Below are positions 1-7,836 of a stretch of DNA of 64,000 bases, piece after piece. Position numbers and translations under genes: made by a program. A model generated the notes under the pieces. The model had not been told where the DNA came from and ran no database searches. It saw only the letters and a program-made list of their open reading frames with translations. The DNA is from Mucilaginibacter pankratovii. GTDB lineage: Bacteria > Bacteroidota > Bacteroidia > Sphingobacteriales > Sphingobacteriaceae. The DNA lies in contig NZ_JACWMY010000010.1 in NCBI RefSeq assembly GCF_014773265.1, forward strand, positions 1 to 64,000, read 5' to 3'. Position 1 is the stretch's first letter; every line of letters begins with the position of its first letter.

Positions 1-104
1 AAAATAAAACTATACAAATATGGGAAAATCTAAGTGGTTTTGCCCAAAGGCGAAGCCCCGTCTGAATGACATTCTGAAAATAACTTTCCAAATTCCCTTA
101 AGTT

Positions 105-150
105 AACGGCTATGGTGACAACACCAACAAAGGCAAGAATCCATTACCGA
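105..150. repeat. Short GGTG...CACC intergenic repeat, copy 1
   Basis: Lies downstream of the MscS gene's stop. The core is GGTG-acaa-CACC (114-125) followed by AACAAAGGCAAGAAT. It resembles the better palindrome at 59912-59935, which is followed by GGGCACGAAT. The rest of 1-161 holds no gene that I can support. The hairpin could help terminate the leftward MscS transcript, but it has only 4-bp arms, so this is weak. Confidence 0.4.
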
Positions 151-161
151 AGCTTAATAAA

Positions 162-2690
162 TTATATCAAGGTATCTGTTACGTTGGTATCGGTAGGCTG
201 CGCTTCATCGCCCGGTGGCTTGGTGTTTTTACTGGCGGTTTCCGCCACTACGTTATCCATCTTTATATGAATATCCTGCTGCGGGAACGGTATCTCTATG
301 CCTTCTTTAGCGAAAGTAGTGTAAATATCCGACAGGATGCGGCTCTTTAACGAAAGCCAGGTATTGATATCTGCCGCCCAGAACAATAGCCTGAAATCTA
401 CCGAGCTTTGATTAAGATTATGCACAAACACCAGCGGGGCAGGATCTTCCATAATATCGGTGTGGTTACAAAGCAGGTTGGTGAGCAGTGTTTTTACCTT
501 TTCAATATCCGAACCGTAAGCTACGCCGATAATGAGTTCTATACGGCGGTTGCTGTTGCTTAGTGTCCAGTTAATTACGTGGTGAGCTATCAGGTCGCCA
601 TTGGGGATGATCACTTCTGCGCCGTCGGCGGTCGCAATTTTGCTGCTGCGGATACCGATCTCCATTATGGTGCCACTGCGGCCGTCTACCTCAATAATAT
701 CGCCTATCTGTATCGGTTTCTCAAAAGCCAGTATCAAGCCCGATACCAGGTTGTTCACAATATTCTGCAAGCCAAAACCGATACCTATGCCAAAGGCACT
801 GATGATAATAGTGATCTTATCCAGCGGGAAGCCCGAAGCCGTAACTGCTAATAAAAAGCCAACGGCAAACACCGCGAGCTTAATGAGCAGGGTAGAGGTG
901 CGGTTTTTCTTTTTCAGCACATCGATATCCGTGCCGCTTTTACCGGCAACATCGTACAGGTAGCTGATGATCTTGGCCGCTACGGACGACAGCCATATCA
1001 CGGCGATGAATATGATAATGCTCTGGAATGTGAACTGCGTATTGGTACCACCAAGACTGCGGCTTTCGGTGAGGAATTTTTGAATGTAATCAAAAACGGC
1101 GTCCTCAACGCTCAGGTTTTGGGTGAGCATGATAAGCCAGAGCAAACTGGCCAGCACCGTTAAAATACTGCGGAATTTTGTTTGCAGCATTTTAAAATCA
1201 ATGAAGGAGCTGAGGTTGTTGCTGTTCTTGTTGGCTTCCAGCTGCATAAAAAGGCTTTGCATAATAATCTGCACCAGGTAGTACATGCCCAGCGCCAGCC
1301 ATAGATTATACACGGCCGTAACACCAATGATTTTTGATAGCGTTACCCGCCCGAAAATATTACAAAGAGCGGAAATCACTAACAGGATGATGAAGATGCG
1401 CAGGATGGTTTTGGTATGCGGCAGGTAATCGTCAGGCGCGCTTTTTACTATCCTGTAAAAACGAACAGTGATAAAGGTGGTAGCCAATGCCAGCAATAAT
1501 ACAATAACCCTATCAGTATTGCTTACCTCTACAAATAGATTACTGAAGCTATAAACACATGTAAGGCAGAATAATAGTGCGAGATACTTAAATAGCTGTT
1601 GCGGACAGGTTTTCCTCACCAGGTACAAAATAGAAGCAATGAGCACCGTGAAAAAGATCTCCAGCACCACCACCGGCGGATGGTCGTAAAAGTTGGGCAC
1701 AATGGCGAAGGCAACGATCATGGCCGATACTACCGGGTAGAACGACACGTATTTAGCATGGCTGAAAACCGTGTGCGGCGATTCTTTTATCCGCAGCAGC
1801 TTGCGCCGGTTGGAATAGATCCAGGTGTAAAAAAGTATCAGCACCAATACGCCTGCAAAGTGAATAAGCGGATCTCGGGCGGCGAAAAAAGTTAACAGCC
1901 GCGTATTCATGTTAACCGTTTTACTGAGTGCCGTTTTAAAGGTGCTCTCCGTATTGGCATCCATCTCCCAAATGCTGTTGTTCTCGTCAGACAGGGCGGA
2001 GATGCTAAACTCGCGGATCTTCAGGTCTATCTGGTCGCGCAGGTCAATCAGCGCAATGTATACCGATGTGGCCCTGTTTTGCAGCGAGCCAATTTTAAGT
2101 AACAGCTTTTTGTTGTTGCTATCCAGCCTTTTGTATTTGCTATCGATAGCTATTTTTTGAATGAGGAAAGATGTTGCGAGGGCGCTATCTGCGGGCACCA
2201 TTTTAAGCGAAGAATCTTTGCCCATTGCCGAAAGCTCGTTTTGGTTTTGAACGAGTTTGGAGTTGATGACAGCAAGGCGTTCCTGCCATATATCAAGCTG
2301 ATCATCGCTGCGGGTAAGGATATCGCGGATGGCATAAAGGTAGCGCAGGGTACTGCTGCGGTCGTTATCAATCAGGGTTTTGATCATTCCCACACGTTTT
2401 TCAAAAGATGGCAGCTTAGCGCTAATGTCCACCGTATCGATATTACGCGAGAGGCTGGTTTTTATCTGGTTGAAGGACGAGGTGTAATATTCTATCTTTT
2501 GCAGCAGGCCGTTGATGGAGGTATCGGATTTTTTAAGGCTCCGCATCATCGAATCGCGCCTGAGGATGGTTTGCCTCAGCGAATCGCGCACGCTTAGCTT
2601 TTTACCCTTTTTTGCGGTTTGGCCAAAGCTATCCGCTGTAAATAATACTAATATGAACAGGAGAGGAACAGCTATTTTCAGTACTTTCAT
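162..2690 (-). CDS. Large mechanosensitive channel, MscS family
   Basis: An 842-residue membrane protein of the MscS small-conductance mechanosensitive channel superfamily, which opens on membrane tension and releases solutes during osmotic downshock. A signal peptide covers about residues 1-24 (MKVLKIAVPLL...FGQ), then a charged, probably coiled periplasmic region to about 240. Many membrane segments follow (about 280-640). The C-terminal third has the MscS core: a pore-lining helix with FGIGIGFGLQNIVNNLVSGL, the EKPIQIGD-IEVDG beta-domain and the IPNG motif. It is much longer than E. coli MscS (286 aa), closer to the MscK/YbdG-like large forms. An upstream TTG at 2696 is possible, but the ATG at 2690 begins a normal signal peptide, so I chose it. 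Separated from aroQ by 43 bp. Ion specificity cannot be read from sequence. Confidence 0.9.
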   Translation of the reverse strand: MKVLKIAVPLLFILVLFTADSFGQTAKKGKKLSVRDSLRQTILRRDSMMRSLKKSDTSINGLLQKIEYYTSSFNQIKTSLSRNIDTVDISAKLPSFEKRVGMIKTLIDNDRSSTLRYLYAIRDILTRSDDQLDIWQERLAVINSKLVQNQNELSAMGKDSSLKMVPADSALATSFLIQKIAIDSKYKRLDSNNKKLLLKIGSLQNRATSVYIALIDLRDQIDLKIREFSISALSDENNSIWEMDANTESTFKTALSKTVNMNTRLLTFFAARDPLIHFAGVLVLILFYTWIYSNRRKLLRIKESPHTVFSHAKYVSFYPVVSAMIVAFAIVPNFYDHPPVVVLEIFFTVLIASILYLVRKTCPQQLFKYLALLFCLTCVYSFSNLFVEVSNTDRVIVLLLALATTFITVRFYRIVKSAPDDYLPHTKTILRIFIILLVISALCNIFGRVTLSKIIGVTAVYNLWLALGMYYLVQIIMQSLFMQLEANKNSNNLSSFIDFKMLQTKFRSILTVLASLLWLIMLTQNLSVEDAVFDYIQKFLTESRSLGGTNTQFTFQSIIIFIAVIWLSSVAAKIISYLYDVAGKSGTDIDVLKKKNRTSTLLIKLAVFAVGFLLAVTASGFPLDKITIIISAFGIGIGFGLQNIVNNLVSGLILAFEKPIQIGDIIEVDGRSGTIMEIGIRSSKIATADGAEVIIPNGDLIAHHVINWTLSNSNRRIELIIGVAYGSDIEKVKTLLTNLLCNHTDIMEDPAPLVFVHNLNQSSVDFRLLFWAADINTWLSLKSRILSDIYTTFAKEGIEIPFPQQDIHIKMDNVVAETASKNTKPPGDEAQPTDTNVTDTLI

Positions 2691-2733
2691 TAACAATTTC
2701 GGATTTCGGATGTTCGATTTCGGATTTATCTTC

Positions 2734-3150
2734 TTAAATCAGGAAACTCTCAATAGCCAGTCTGTACGAGTGCATTCCGAACCCGGCTATAACTCCTTTG
2801 CAATTGCTTGCCAGCATAGAGGTATGCCTGAATTCCTCGCGCTTGTAAACGTTGGAGATATGCACTTCTATCACCGGCGTATTAATAGCCGCAATGGCAT
2901 CGGCAATGGCAATAGAGGTATGGGTATAGGCACCGGCGTTTATCACAATACCATCGTAGCTAAAGCCAACTTCGTGCAGCTTGTTTATTAATTCACCCTC
3001 AACATTACTTTGGTAATAACTAATGCTGATGTTTGTAAAATGCTTTTGCAACTCGGTTAAATAGTCCTCAAAGCTGGCGCTGCCGTAAATAGATTTTTCG
3101 CGAACGCCGAGCAGGTTTAAATTTGGGCCGTTTATAATTTGTATATTCAT
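2734..3150 (-). CDS. aroQ: 3-dehydroquinate dehydratase, type II
   Basis: Shikimate-pathway enzyme of the cytoplasm that converts 3-dehydroquinate to 3-dehydroshikimate. The 138 residues match the usual type II length. The N-terminus has the family signature INGPNLNLLGVRE followed by the catalytic Tyr in SIYG, then NAGAYTHTSIAI with its active-site His, and the substrate-binding EVHISN. A longer frame extends to 3210, but the ATG at 3150 begins exactly where the family begins. A -7 box TAAGTTTG (minus strand, 3157-3164) ends only 6 nt before this ATG, which rules out the longer start and suggests a nearly leaderless mRNA. Divergent from xerD, with 41 bp between the two starts. Confidence 0.95.
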   Translation of the reverse strand: MNIQIINGPNLNLLGVREKSIYGSASFEDYLTELQKHFTNISISYYQSNVEGELINKLHEVGFSYDGIVINAGAYTHTSIAIADAIAAINTPVIEVHISNVYKREEFRHTSMLASNCKGVIAGFGMHSYRLAIESFLI

Positions 3151-3156
3151 TTGTTT

Positions 3157-3164
3157 CAAACTTA
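3157..3164 (-). promoter_or_regulatory. -7 promoter box of aroQ
   Basis: Read on the minus strand this is TAAGTTTG, a perfect match to the Bacteroidota consensus TAnnTTTG. It ends 6 nt before the aroQ ATG, so transcription should begin at or next to the start codon. Confidence 0.6.
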
Positions 3165-3191
3165 GGTATAAATCATCAAAACTAAAATCTA

Positions 3192-4091
3192 TTGAACTGG
3201 GCTGCGGCAATAAAAGGATTTAAAGCTTACCTGAAACTGGAAAGGAGTTTGGCCGGTAATTCTATCGAGGCTTATAGCAGAGATTTAGATAAACTATATC
3301 AATATGCTGATTCACAATTAAATAAAAAATCACCTAAAGATTTTTCTTTACACGATTTGCGCCGGTTTATTGCCTGGGTGAACGAATTAGGTATGATCCC
3401 CTCCACTCAATCGCGCATTATTTCGGGCATCAAGGCATTTTATAAATTCCTGCTGATGGAGGATTATATTGCTGCTGATCCCTCTGAATTGCTGGAGACA
3501 CCCAAGATCCAACGCAAGCTGCCCGATACCCTGAGCGTGGATGAAATCAACCTGCTCATCGGCGCTATCGACCTCTCCAAACCCGAAGGCACCCGCAACA
3601 AAGCCATGCTGGAGGTACTCTATGGCTGTGGTCTCCGCGTATCCGAATTAACCGAACTGAAAATCTCCAACCTCTATACCGAAATTGAATTTATAAAAGT
3701 TACAGGCAAAGGCAGCAAGGAACGTTTGGTACCTATTGGCGGCGAGGCCATCCGCGCACTAAAAATTTGGATAGAGTTTGTGCGGGTGCATATCCCCATT
3801 AAAAAAGGCGAGGAAGACCTGGTTTTTCTTAACCGCCGGGGCAGCAGGCTAAGCCGCGTTTATGTGTTTTTAATGATCAAAGATCTGGCGGCGACCGTCG
3901 GTTTAAAAAAGAAGATCAGTCCGCACACTTTTCGCCATTCTTTTGCTACTCACCTGGTAGAAGGCGGTGCAGATCTGCGCGCCGTGCAGGAAATGCTTGG
4001 GCATGAGAGCATCACCACAACAGAGATCTATACGCATTTGGATAGGGAGTATCTGAAAAGTACGATAATCGGGTTTCATCCGCGTAACTGA
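3192..4091 (+). CDS. xerD: Tyrosine recombinase XerD/XerC
   Basis: Site-specific recombinase that resolves chromosome dimers at dif. The N-terminal SAM-like DNA-binding domain (about 1-100: FKAYLKLERSLAGNSIEAYSRDL) is followed by the catalytic domain with all expected residues: Arg149 (GLRVSEL), Lys173, His245 and Arg248 (HTFRHSFATHL), His271 (LGHES) and nucleophile Tyr280. The length of 299 aa is normal. The start is TTG: an in-frame TAA at 3183-3185 excludes any upstream start, and the family's N-terminal helix begins immediately after this TTG. The gene sits back to back with aroQ. XerC and XerD are hard to separate without an alignment, so the symbol is tentative. There is no adjacent phage or integron sign, so this looks like the housekeeping enzyme. 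Confidence 0.9.
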   Translation: MNWAAAIKGFKAYLKLERSLAGNSIEAYSRDLDKLYQYADSQLNKKSPKDFSLHDLRRFIAWVNELGMIPSTQSRIISGIKAFYKFLLMEDYIAADPSELLETPKIQRKLPDTLSVDEINLLIGAIDLSKPEGTRNKAMLEVLYGCGLRVSELTELKISNLYTEIEFIKVTGKGSKERLVPIGGEAIRALKIWIEFVRVHIPIKKGEEDLVFLNRRGSRLSRVYVFLMIKDLAATVGLKKKISPHTFRHSFATHLVEGGADLRAVQEMLGHESITTTEIYTHLDREYLKSTIIGFHPRN

Positions 4092-4109
4092 ACCGTTGAT
4101 CGCCACCGT

Positions 4110-4213
4110 GTCATTGCGAGGCACGAAGCAATCTCATAGGGACATTCGGATATGCAATTCGGCTCAGTGCGTCCGCTCGTCCTATGAGGTTGCCGCGCTT
4201 CGCCCGCAATGAC
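4110..4213. repeat. GTCATTGCGAG palindromic element, copy 1
   Basis: About 104 bp bounded by GTCATTGCGAG and its inverse CGCAATGAC, with internal arms CTCATAGG and CCTATGAG and a centre containing GGATATGCAA. It fills the gap between the convergent ends of xerD and prmC and should fold into a long hairpin. A second copy with the same outer arms and the same centre lies at 27378-27483. It looks like a non-coding MITE/REP-like element. It may also work as a two-way terminator (inference). Confidence 0.7.
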
Positions 4214-4217
4214 ATTT

Positions 4218-5081
4218 TTAAATTTTAAATGCCTTTATCATCCTATCCCTGCCGCTCATATCCTTCCGTAACTCAATATTAATAAAACCCTTATCGCTTA
4301 ATAGTTCAACTGTTTCTTTACCAAAGGCTTCGTTTATCTCGAAGAAAAGCAAGCCGCCTGGTACCAGATGTTCAACAGCAAAATTGGTGATGGCTTTGTA
4401 AAACAGCAGCGGTTCCTGCTCGGGTACAAACAAGGCCGAGTGTGGTTCAAAATCGGTTACGTTGGTGTGCATCAGGGTTTTATCGTGCAGGGTAACGTAG
4501 GGGGGATTGCTAATAATTAGTGAGTAGTGAGTGGTGAGTAGTGAGTGGTTTAAGATGTCGTCCTGTACAAAATCCACTTCCACCCCGTTTATCACGGCGT
4601 TTTGCCTCGCCGTTTGCAAAGCTTCGGCAGAAATATCCAGCGCTGTAACGTCAGCACCGGGCAAATTCTTTTTTAGGCTGATGGCGATGCAACCGCTGCC
4701 AGTGCCAATATCCAAAATTGATAGCGGCTTTCTGCTTTCAGCTTTCAGCTTTACGCTTTCCAACGCCCATTCCACCAATTCCTCCGTTTCTGGCCGGGGT
4801 ATCAATACAGCCGGGTTCACCAAAAATGTTAACCCGTAAAATTCGGTACTGCCCAAAATGTACTGTACGGGTTTGCCGGTTTTTAACTCTTCGAGGATGT
4901 TGCCGAGTTTTCCTACTGCTTCCGCCGGGGCATCATCTTCGGGAAAGGCTTTTATTTTTGCTCTTGATAGATCCGTTATTTCGCTGAGCACCATTAGGGT
5001 TATCGCTTCGGTTTCCTGCGCGCCGTAAAGCCCATCAAGTACCTGGTGAAAATTGAGGAACACATCCTTAATAGTTTTCAT
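4218..5081 (-). CDS. prmC: Release factor glutamine methyltransferase PrmC (HemK)
   Basis: Methylates the GGQ glutamine of peptide release factors using SAM. The 287-residue protein has the N-terminal helical domain (about 1-85, ending in PVQYILGSTEFYG), the SAM-binding motif DIGTGSG at 124-130 and the catalytic NPPY at 192-195. An open frame runs on to 5645, but that extension is antisense to ribD and unlike PrmC. The ATG at 5081 with a -7-like box just upstream is the start. Odd: residues about 111-118 (KLKAESRK) and 179-187 (HSLLTTHYS) are encoded by word-like repeat DNA (4730-4757 and 4519-4553) resembling this genome's intergenic tracts; both fall in loops between core motifs. Confidence 0.93.
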   Translation of the reverse strand: MKTIKDVFLNFHQVLDGLYGAQETEAITLMVLSEITDLSRAKIKAFPEDDAPAEAVGKLGNILEELKTGKPVQYILGSTEFYGLTFLVNPAVLIPRPETEELVEWALESVKLKAESRKPLSILDIGTGSGCIAISLKKNLPGADVTALDISAEALQTARQNAVINGVEVDFVQDDILNHSLLTTHYSLIISNPPYVTLHDKTLMHTNVTDFEPHSALFVPEQEPLLFYKAITNFAVEHLVPGGLLFFEINEAFGKETVELLSDKGFINIELRKDMSGRDRMIKAFKI

Positions 5082-5085
5082 GCAA

Positions 5086-5093
5086 CAAAGTAA
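5086..5093 (-). promoter_or_regulatory. -7-like box of prmC
   Basis: Minus-strand TTACTTTG matches TAnnTTTG at seven of eight positions and ends 4 nt before the prmC ATG. It is paired back to back with the ribD box at 5103-5110 within a 33-bp divergent spacer. Confidence 0.45.
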
Positions 5094-5102
5094 CATAAAA
5101 CC

Positions 5103-5110
5103 TACTTTTG
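5103..5110 (+). promoter_or_regulatory. -7 promoter box of ribD
   Basis: TACTTTTG is a perfect TAnnTTTG match ending 4 nt before the ribD ATG at 5115. A leaderless or near-leaderless ribD transcript is expected. Confidence 0.6.
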
Positions 5111-5114
5111 TACC

Positions 5115-6170
5115 ATGCCGCAACACCAAATATATATGCACCGCTGCCTGGAGCTTGCCGCTTTGGGCGCGGGCCATGTAAGCCCGAACCCGATGGTAGG
5201 CGCGGTAATTGTGCACAACGACAAAATAATAGGCGAGGGGTACCATCAAAAATATGGTGAAGCCCATGCGGAAGTGAACGCGGTTAATATGGTGATAAAC
5301 AAGTATGATAACTCTGCAGAGCTGTTTGAAAACGCCATTATTTACGTATCGCTCGAGCCCTGCGCGCATTATGGCAAAACGCCGCCCTGTGCCGATCTCA
5401 TCATCAAACACCATATCCCGAGAGTAGTTGTGGGCACCCGCGATCCCTTCCCGCAGGTGGATGGTAAAGGGATAGAAAAGCTGATAGCCGTTGGGGTAGA
5501 CGTAACCGTCGGCGTGATGGAAGAGGAATGCCGATGGCTGAACCGCCGTTTTTTTACCCGCGTGCAAAAGCACCGGCCCTATATCATCCTGAAATGGGCG
5601 CAAACTGTTGATGGCTTTTTTGCGCCGGCAGATGGCAGCCAGCATTGGATAACCGGCCCCGACGCGCGCAAACTAGTGCACCAGTGGCGTGCCGAAGAAG
5701 ATGCCATTTTGGTAGGCAAGAATACTGTGCTGGCCGATAACCCGCAACTGAATACGCGCTACGCCGAAGGCAGATCGCCGAAGCGCGTGGTGATTGACAG
5801 GAGGCTGGAATTGTCACCTGATCTTAACATCTTCGACCAGGCGGTTGAAACTTTGATTTTTAACGAAATTAAAACCGATATTGACGGAAAAATAAAATAC
5901 ATCGCCCTGGAAGATTTCGACAGGTATGTGCCGCAGTACATGATGTACCAGTTGTATTTGCAGGATATCCAGTCGGTTATTATAGAGGGCGGTGCCCGTA
6001 CCCTAAACTCATTTATAAAAGATGGATTGTGGGACGAAGCACGTATTTTTACCGGGGCGGATGTTTTAACCAATGGCATACCCGCACCAAAAATAATCGG
6101 TCAGAACGGCGGGCAATACCCTGTAGGTGGCGACCAATTACAAGTGTTTTATAATAAGCCTAAAAGCTAA
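5115..6170 (+). CDS. ribD: Bifunctional riboflavin deaminase/reductase RibD
   Basis: Catalyses the deamination and reduction that follow GTP cyclohydrolase II in riboflavin synthesis. The N-terminal zinc deaminase domain begins at YMHRCLELAALGAGHVSPNP and has the ligands His51 with catalytic Glu53 (HAE), Cys83 and Cys92 (PCAHYGKTPPC). The C-terminal reductase domain (about 150-340) has ILKWAQTVDGF, the ITGPDARKLVHQWRA segment and IIEGGARTLNSF. 351 residues is full length. First gene of a plus-strand run: its stop overlaps the start of the next gene by one base (TAATG). No other rib genes are in the window, and I see no FMN riboswitch upstream; there are only 33 bp to the divergent prmC. Confidence 0.95.
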   Translation: MPQHQIYMHRCLELAALGAGHVSPNPMVGAVIVHNDKIIGEGYHQKYGEAHAEVNAVNMVINKYDNSAELFENAIIYVSLEPCAHYGKTPPCADLIIKHHIPRVVVGTRDPFPQVDGKGIEKLIAVGVDVTVGVMEEECRWLNRRFFTRVQKHRPYIILKWAQTVDGFFAPADGSQHWITGPDARKLVHQWRAEEDAILVGKNTVLADNPQLNTRYAEGRSPKRVVIDRRLELSPDLNIFDQAVETLIFNEIKTDIDGKIKYIALEDFDRYVPQYMMYQLYLQDIQSVIIEGGARTLNSFIKDGLWDEARIFTGADVLTNGIPAPKIIGQNGGQYPVGGDQLQVFYNKPKS

Positions 6171-7039
6171 TGTTATACGTTTTCCTGAGTGTGTGCTGCA
6201 GTGTTATCGTGTCGGTTTTATTAAAACTGGCAAGGCGCTACAGTATTGATATTTCGCAAGCCATCACCTGGAATTACCCGGTGGCTATTTTGCTCACCTG
6301 GTTCTTTTTTAGGCCCAAATTAGATCTTACCGCGCTACAGACCGGCCCCGTACCCATCTATATCGCGGTAGGTATTTTACTTCCGGTAATATTTATGATC
6401 ATGGCTTCATCAGTAAGGGTGGCAGGCATTGTGCGTACCGATATCGCGCAGCGCCTATCGCTATTGATCCCGCTGGTGGCAGCGTTCTGGCTTTTTAAGG
6501 AGCCATTAACGTCCATGAAAATTATAGGTATCTTCATCGGTTTCGCGGCTATACTGTGCTCTATCCCCTGGCAAAAGCAAACGGCAAACCGTAAGGTGCT
6601 TAGTAACGCATGGTTTTACCTGCTTATTGTTTTCTTTGGTTTTGGGGCGATAGATATCCTGTTTAAGCAGGTCGCCGCTCATAAAGAAGTTGCCTATACT
6701 ACCTCGCTATTCGTTATTTTTATCCTGGCATTTATTATCGCACTGATAGCGTTGATCTTCCGGGTAGTAACCAAGGGGGCGCGCATTTCCTGGCCGCATG
6801 TAATGTTCGGGTGGATCATCGGGGTGGCCAATTTTGGCAATATCCTGTTTTATCTCAAGGCGCACCAGCAATTATCGGCAAGTCCTTCGTCCGTATTCTC
6901 CGCTATGAATATCGGCGTTATTACAGCCGGTGCCGTAGTTGGCCTGGTGGTGTTTAAAGAGCGCCTGAGCCTACTTAATAAAATTGGCATCGCTTTAGCG
7001 CTAACTGCTATAATTGTTATTACCCTTTCGCAAAATTAA
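6170..7039 (+). CDS. EamA/DMT-family transporter
   Basis: A 289-residue, almost wholly hydrophobic protein with about ten membrane helices in two repeated halves, as in the drug/metabolite transporter (EamA) superfamily. The segment RTDIAQRLSLLIPLVAAFWLFKEPLTSMKIIGIFIGFAAI is a typical end of the first EamA repeat; the second repeat ends in GAVVGLVVFKERLSLLNKIGIALALTAIIVI. The start overlaps the ribD stop by one base and its own stop abuts the next ATG, so it is very likely translationally coupled. The link to ribD could suggest riboflavin or a precursor as substrate, but DMT specificity cannot be inferred from sequence. Confidence 0.85.
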   Translation: MLYVFLSVCCSVIVSVLLKLARRYSIDISQAITWNYPVAILLTWFFFRPKLDLTALQTGPVPIYIAVGILLPVIFMIMASSVRVAGIVRTDIAQRLSLLIPLVAAFWLFKEPLTSMKIIGIFIGFAAILCSIPWQKQTANRKVLSNAWFYLLIVFFGFGAIDILFKQVAAHKEVAYTTSLFVIFILAFIIALIALIFRVVTKGARISWPHVMFGWIIGVANFGNILFYLKAHQQLSASPSSVFSAMNIGVITAGAVVGLVVFKERLSLLNKIGIALALTAIIVITLSQN

Positions 7040-7654
7040 ATGCTTTTCGACGATACGTACAAAACCATTGCCCAACCAGCGGAGGGCATCTTTCGCGACC
7101 GTGGCAGTAAATTCCTGGGCTACGCTTATCCCATCGGTTCGGATGCTGATATTAAATCCATCGTAGCCAAACTAAAGGCCGAACACCCAAAAGCCAACCA
7201 TCATTGCTGGGCGATACGCCTTGGTATAGATCGCTCCGTCTTCCGTGTGAACGATGATGGCGAACCCTCCGGCACTGCGGGCAGGCCAATATTGAATACA
7301 CTGCTATCCAAAAATATCACCAATGTACTGGTAGTAGTAGTGCGCTATTTTGGCGGCACACTGTTAGGCGTTCCCGGCTTGATAAACGCCTATAAACTCA
7401 CTACCGAAGCCGCATTGGAACAAGCCGAGATTATTAATAAAACCGTAAACGATATTTATACCATCACCTTCGAGTATCCGCAGATGAACGATGTGATGCG
7501 CATCATTAAAGAAGAGCAATTACAGGTATTGGAACAAACATCAGAACTAAATTGCAATATCAAATTCTCCATCCGCAAAACTCAGGTAGAGCAGGTGATG
7601 AGCAAACTAAATAAACAAACAGGAGTGAAGGTGGTTTATAATTACAGCGGCTAA
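7040..7654 (+). CDS. YigZ/IMPACT-family protein
   Basis: A 204-residue cytosolic protein of the YigZ/IMPACT (UPF0029) family. The hallmark DDGEPSGTAGRPIL occurs at about 72-85, followed by VVVRYFGGTLLGVPGLINAY. The C-terminal part (about 135-200) fits the small DUF1949 domain. The family's exact biochemical role in bacteria is uncertain; eukaryotic IMPACT binds GCN1. The ATG directly follows the TAA of the EamA gene with no spacer, so it is the last gene of the ribD run. Confidence 0.88.
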   Translation: MLFDDTYKTIAQPAEGIFRDRGSKFLGYAYPIGSDADIKSIVAKLKAEHPKANHHCWAIRLGIDRSVFRVNDDGEPSGTAGRPILNTLLSKNITNVLVVVVRYFGGTLLGVPGLINAYKLTTEAALEQAEIINKTVNDIYTITFEYPQMNDVMRIIKEEQLQVLEQTSELNCNIKFSIRKTQVEQVMSKLNKQTGVKVVYNYSG

Positions 7655-7730
7655 TACACGATTTAGGGACTTTAGGATTCACAAGATTGATTTGCTATTT
7701 TGTTCCGGGGGCGATCAAAACTCTTTGCCA

Positions 7731-7757
7731 CTTCATTACCGCCGGTTTCAACCGACG
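7731..7757 (+). repeat. REP-like hairpin unit
   Basis: CTTCATTACCG followed by CCGGTTTCAACCGACGG forms a hairpin (CGGTT/AACCG). The same head, CTTCATnnCCG plus a variable palindrome, recurs three times at 53383-53575, so this is a solitary member of that REP-like family in the yigZ-mgtE gap. Confidence 0.55.
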
Positions 7758-7836
7758 GAGGGTAACGCCCTAAAACGTTTCTAAATTGCGCTTTTAAGAC
7801 GCTATTACTCGGCAATTTTGCCTAATTTGCCTCCAT

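Noticed and set aside
2697..3000. Plus-strand frames over aroQ and the MscS gene
   Set aside because: They are shadows of clear genes on the minus strand.
3192..4091. xerD-like gene as a mobile-element integrase
   Set aside because: It is full-length, divergent from aroQ, with no att-like direct repeats, tRNA or phage genes nearby; the housekeeping role is more likely.
5082..5645. N-terminal extension of the prmC frame up to 5645
   Set aside because: It is antisense to ribD, has no PrmC-like sequence, and the ATG at 5081 with a promoter-like box matches the family start.
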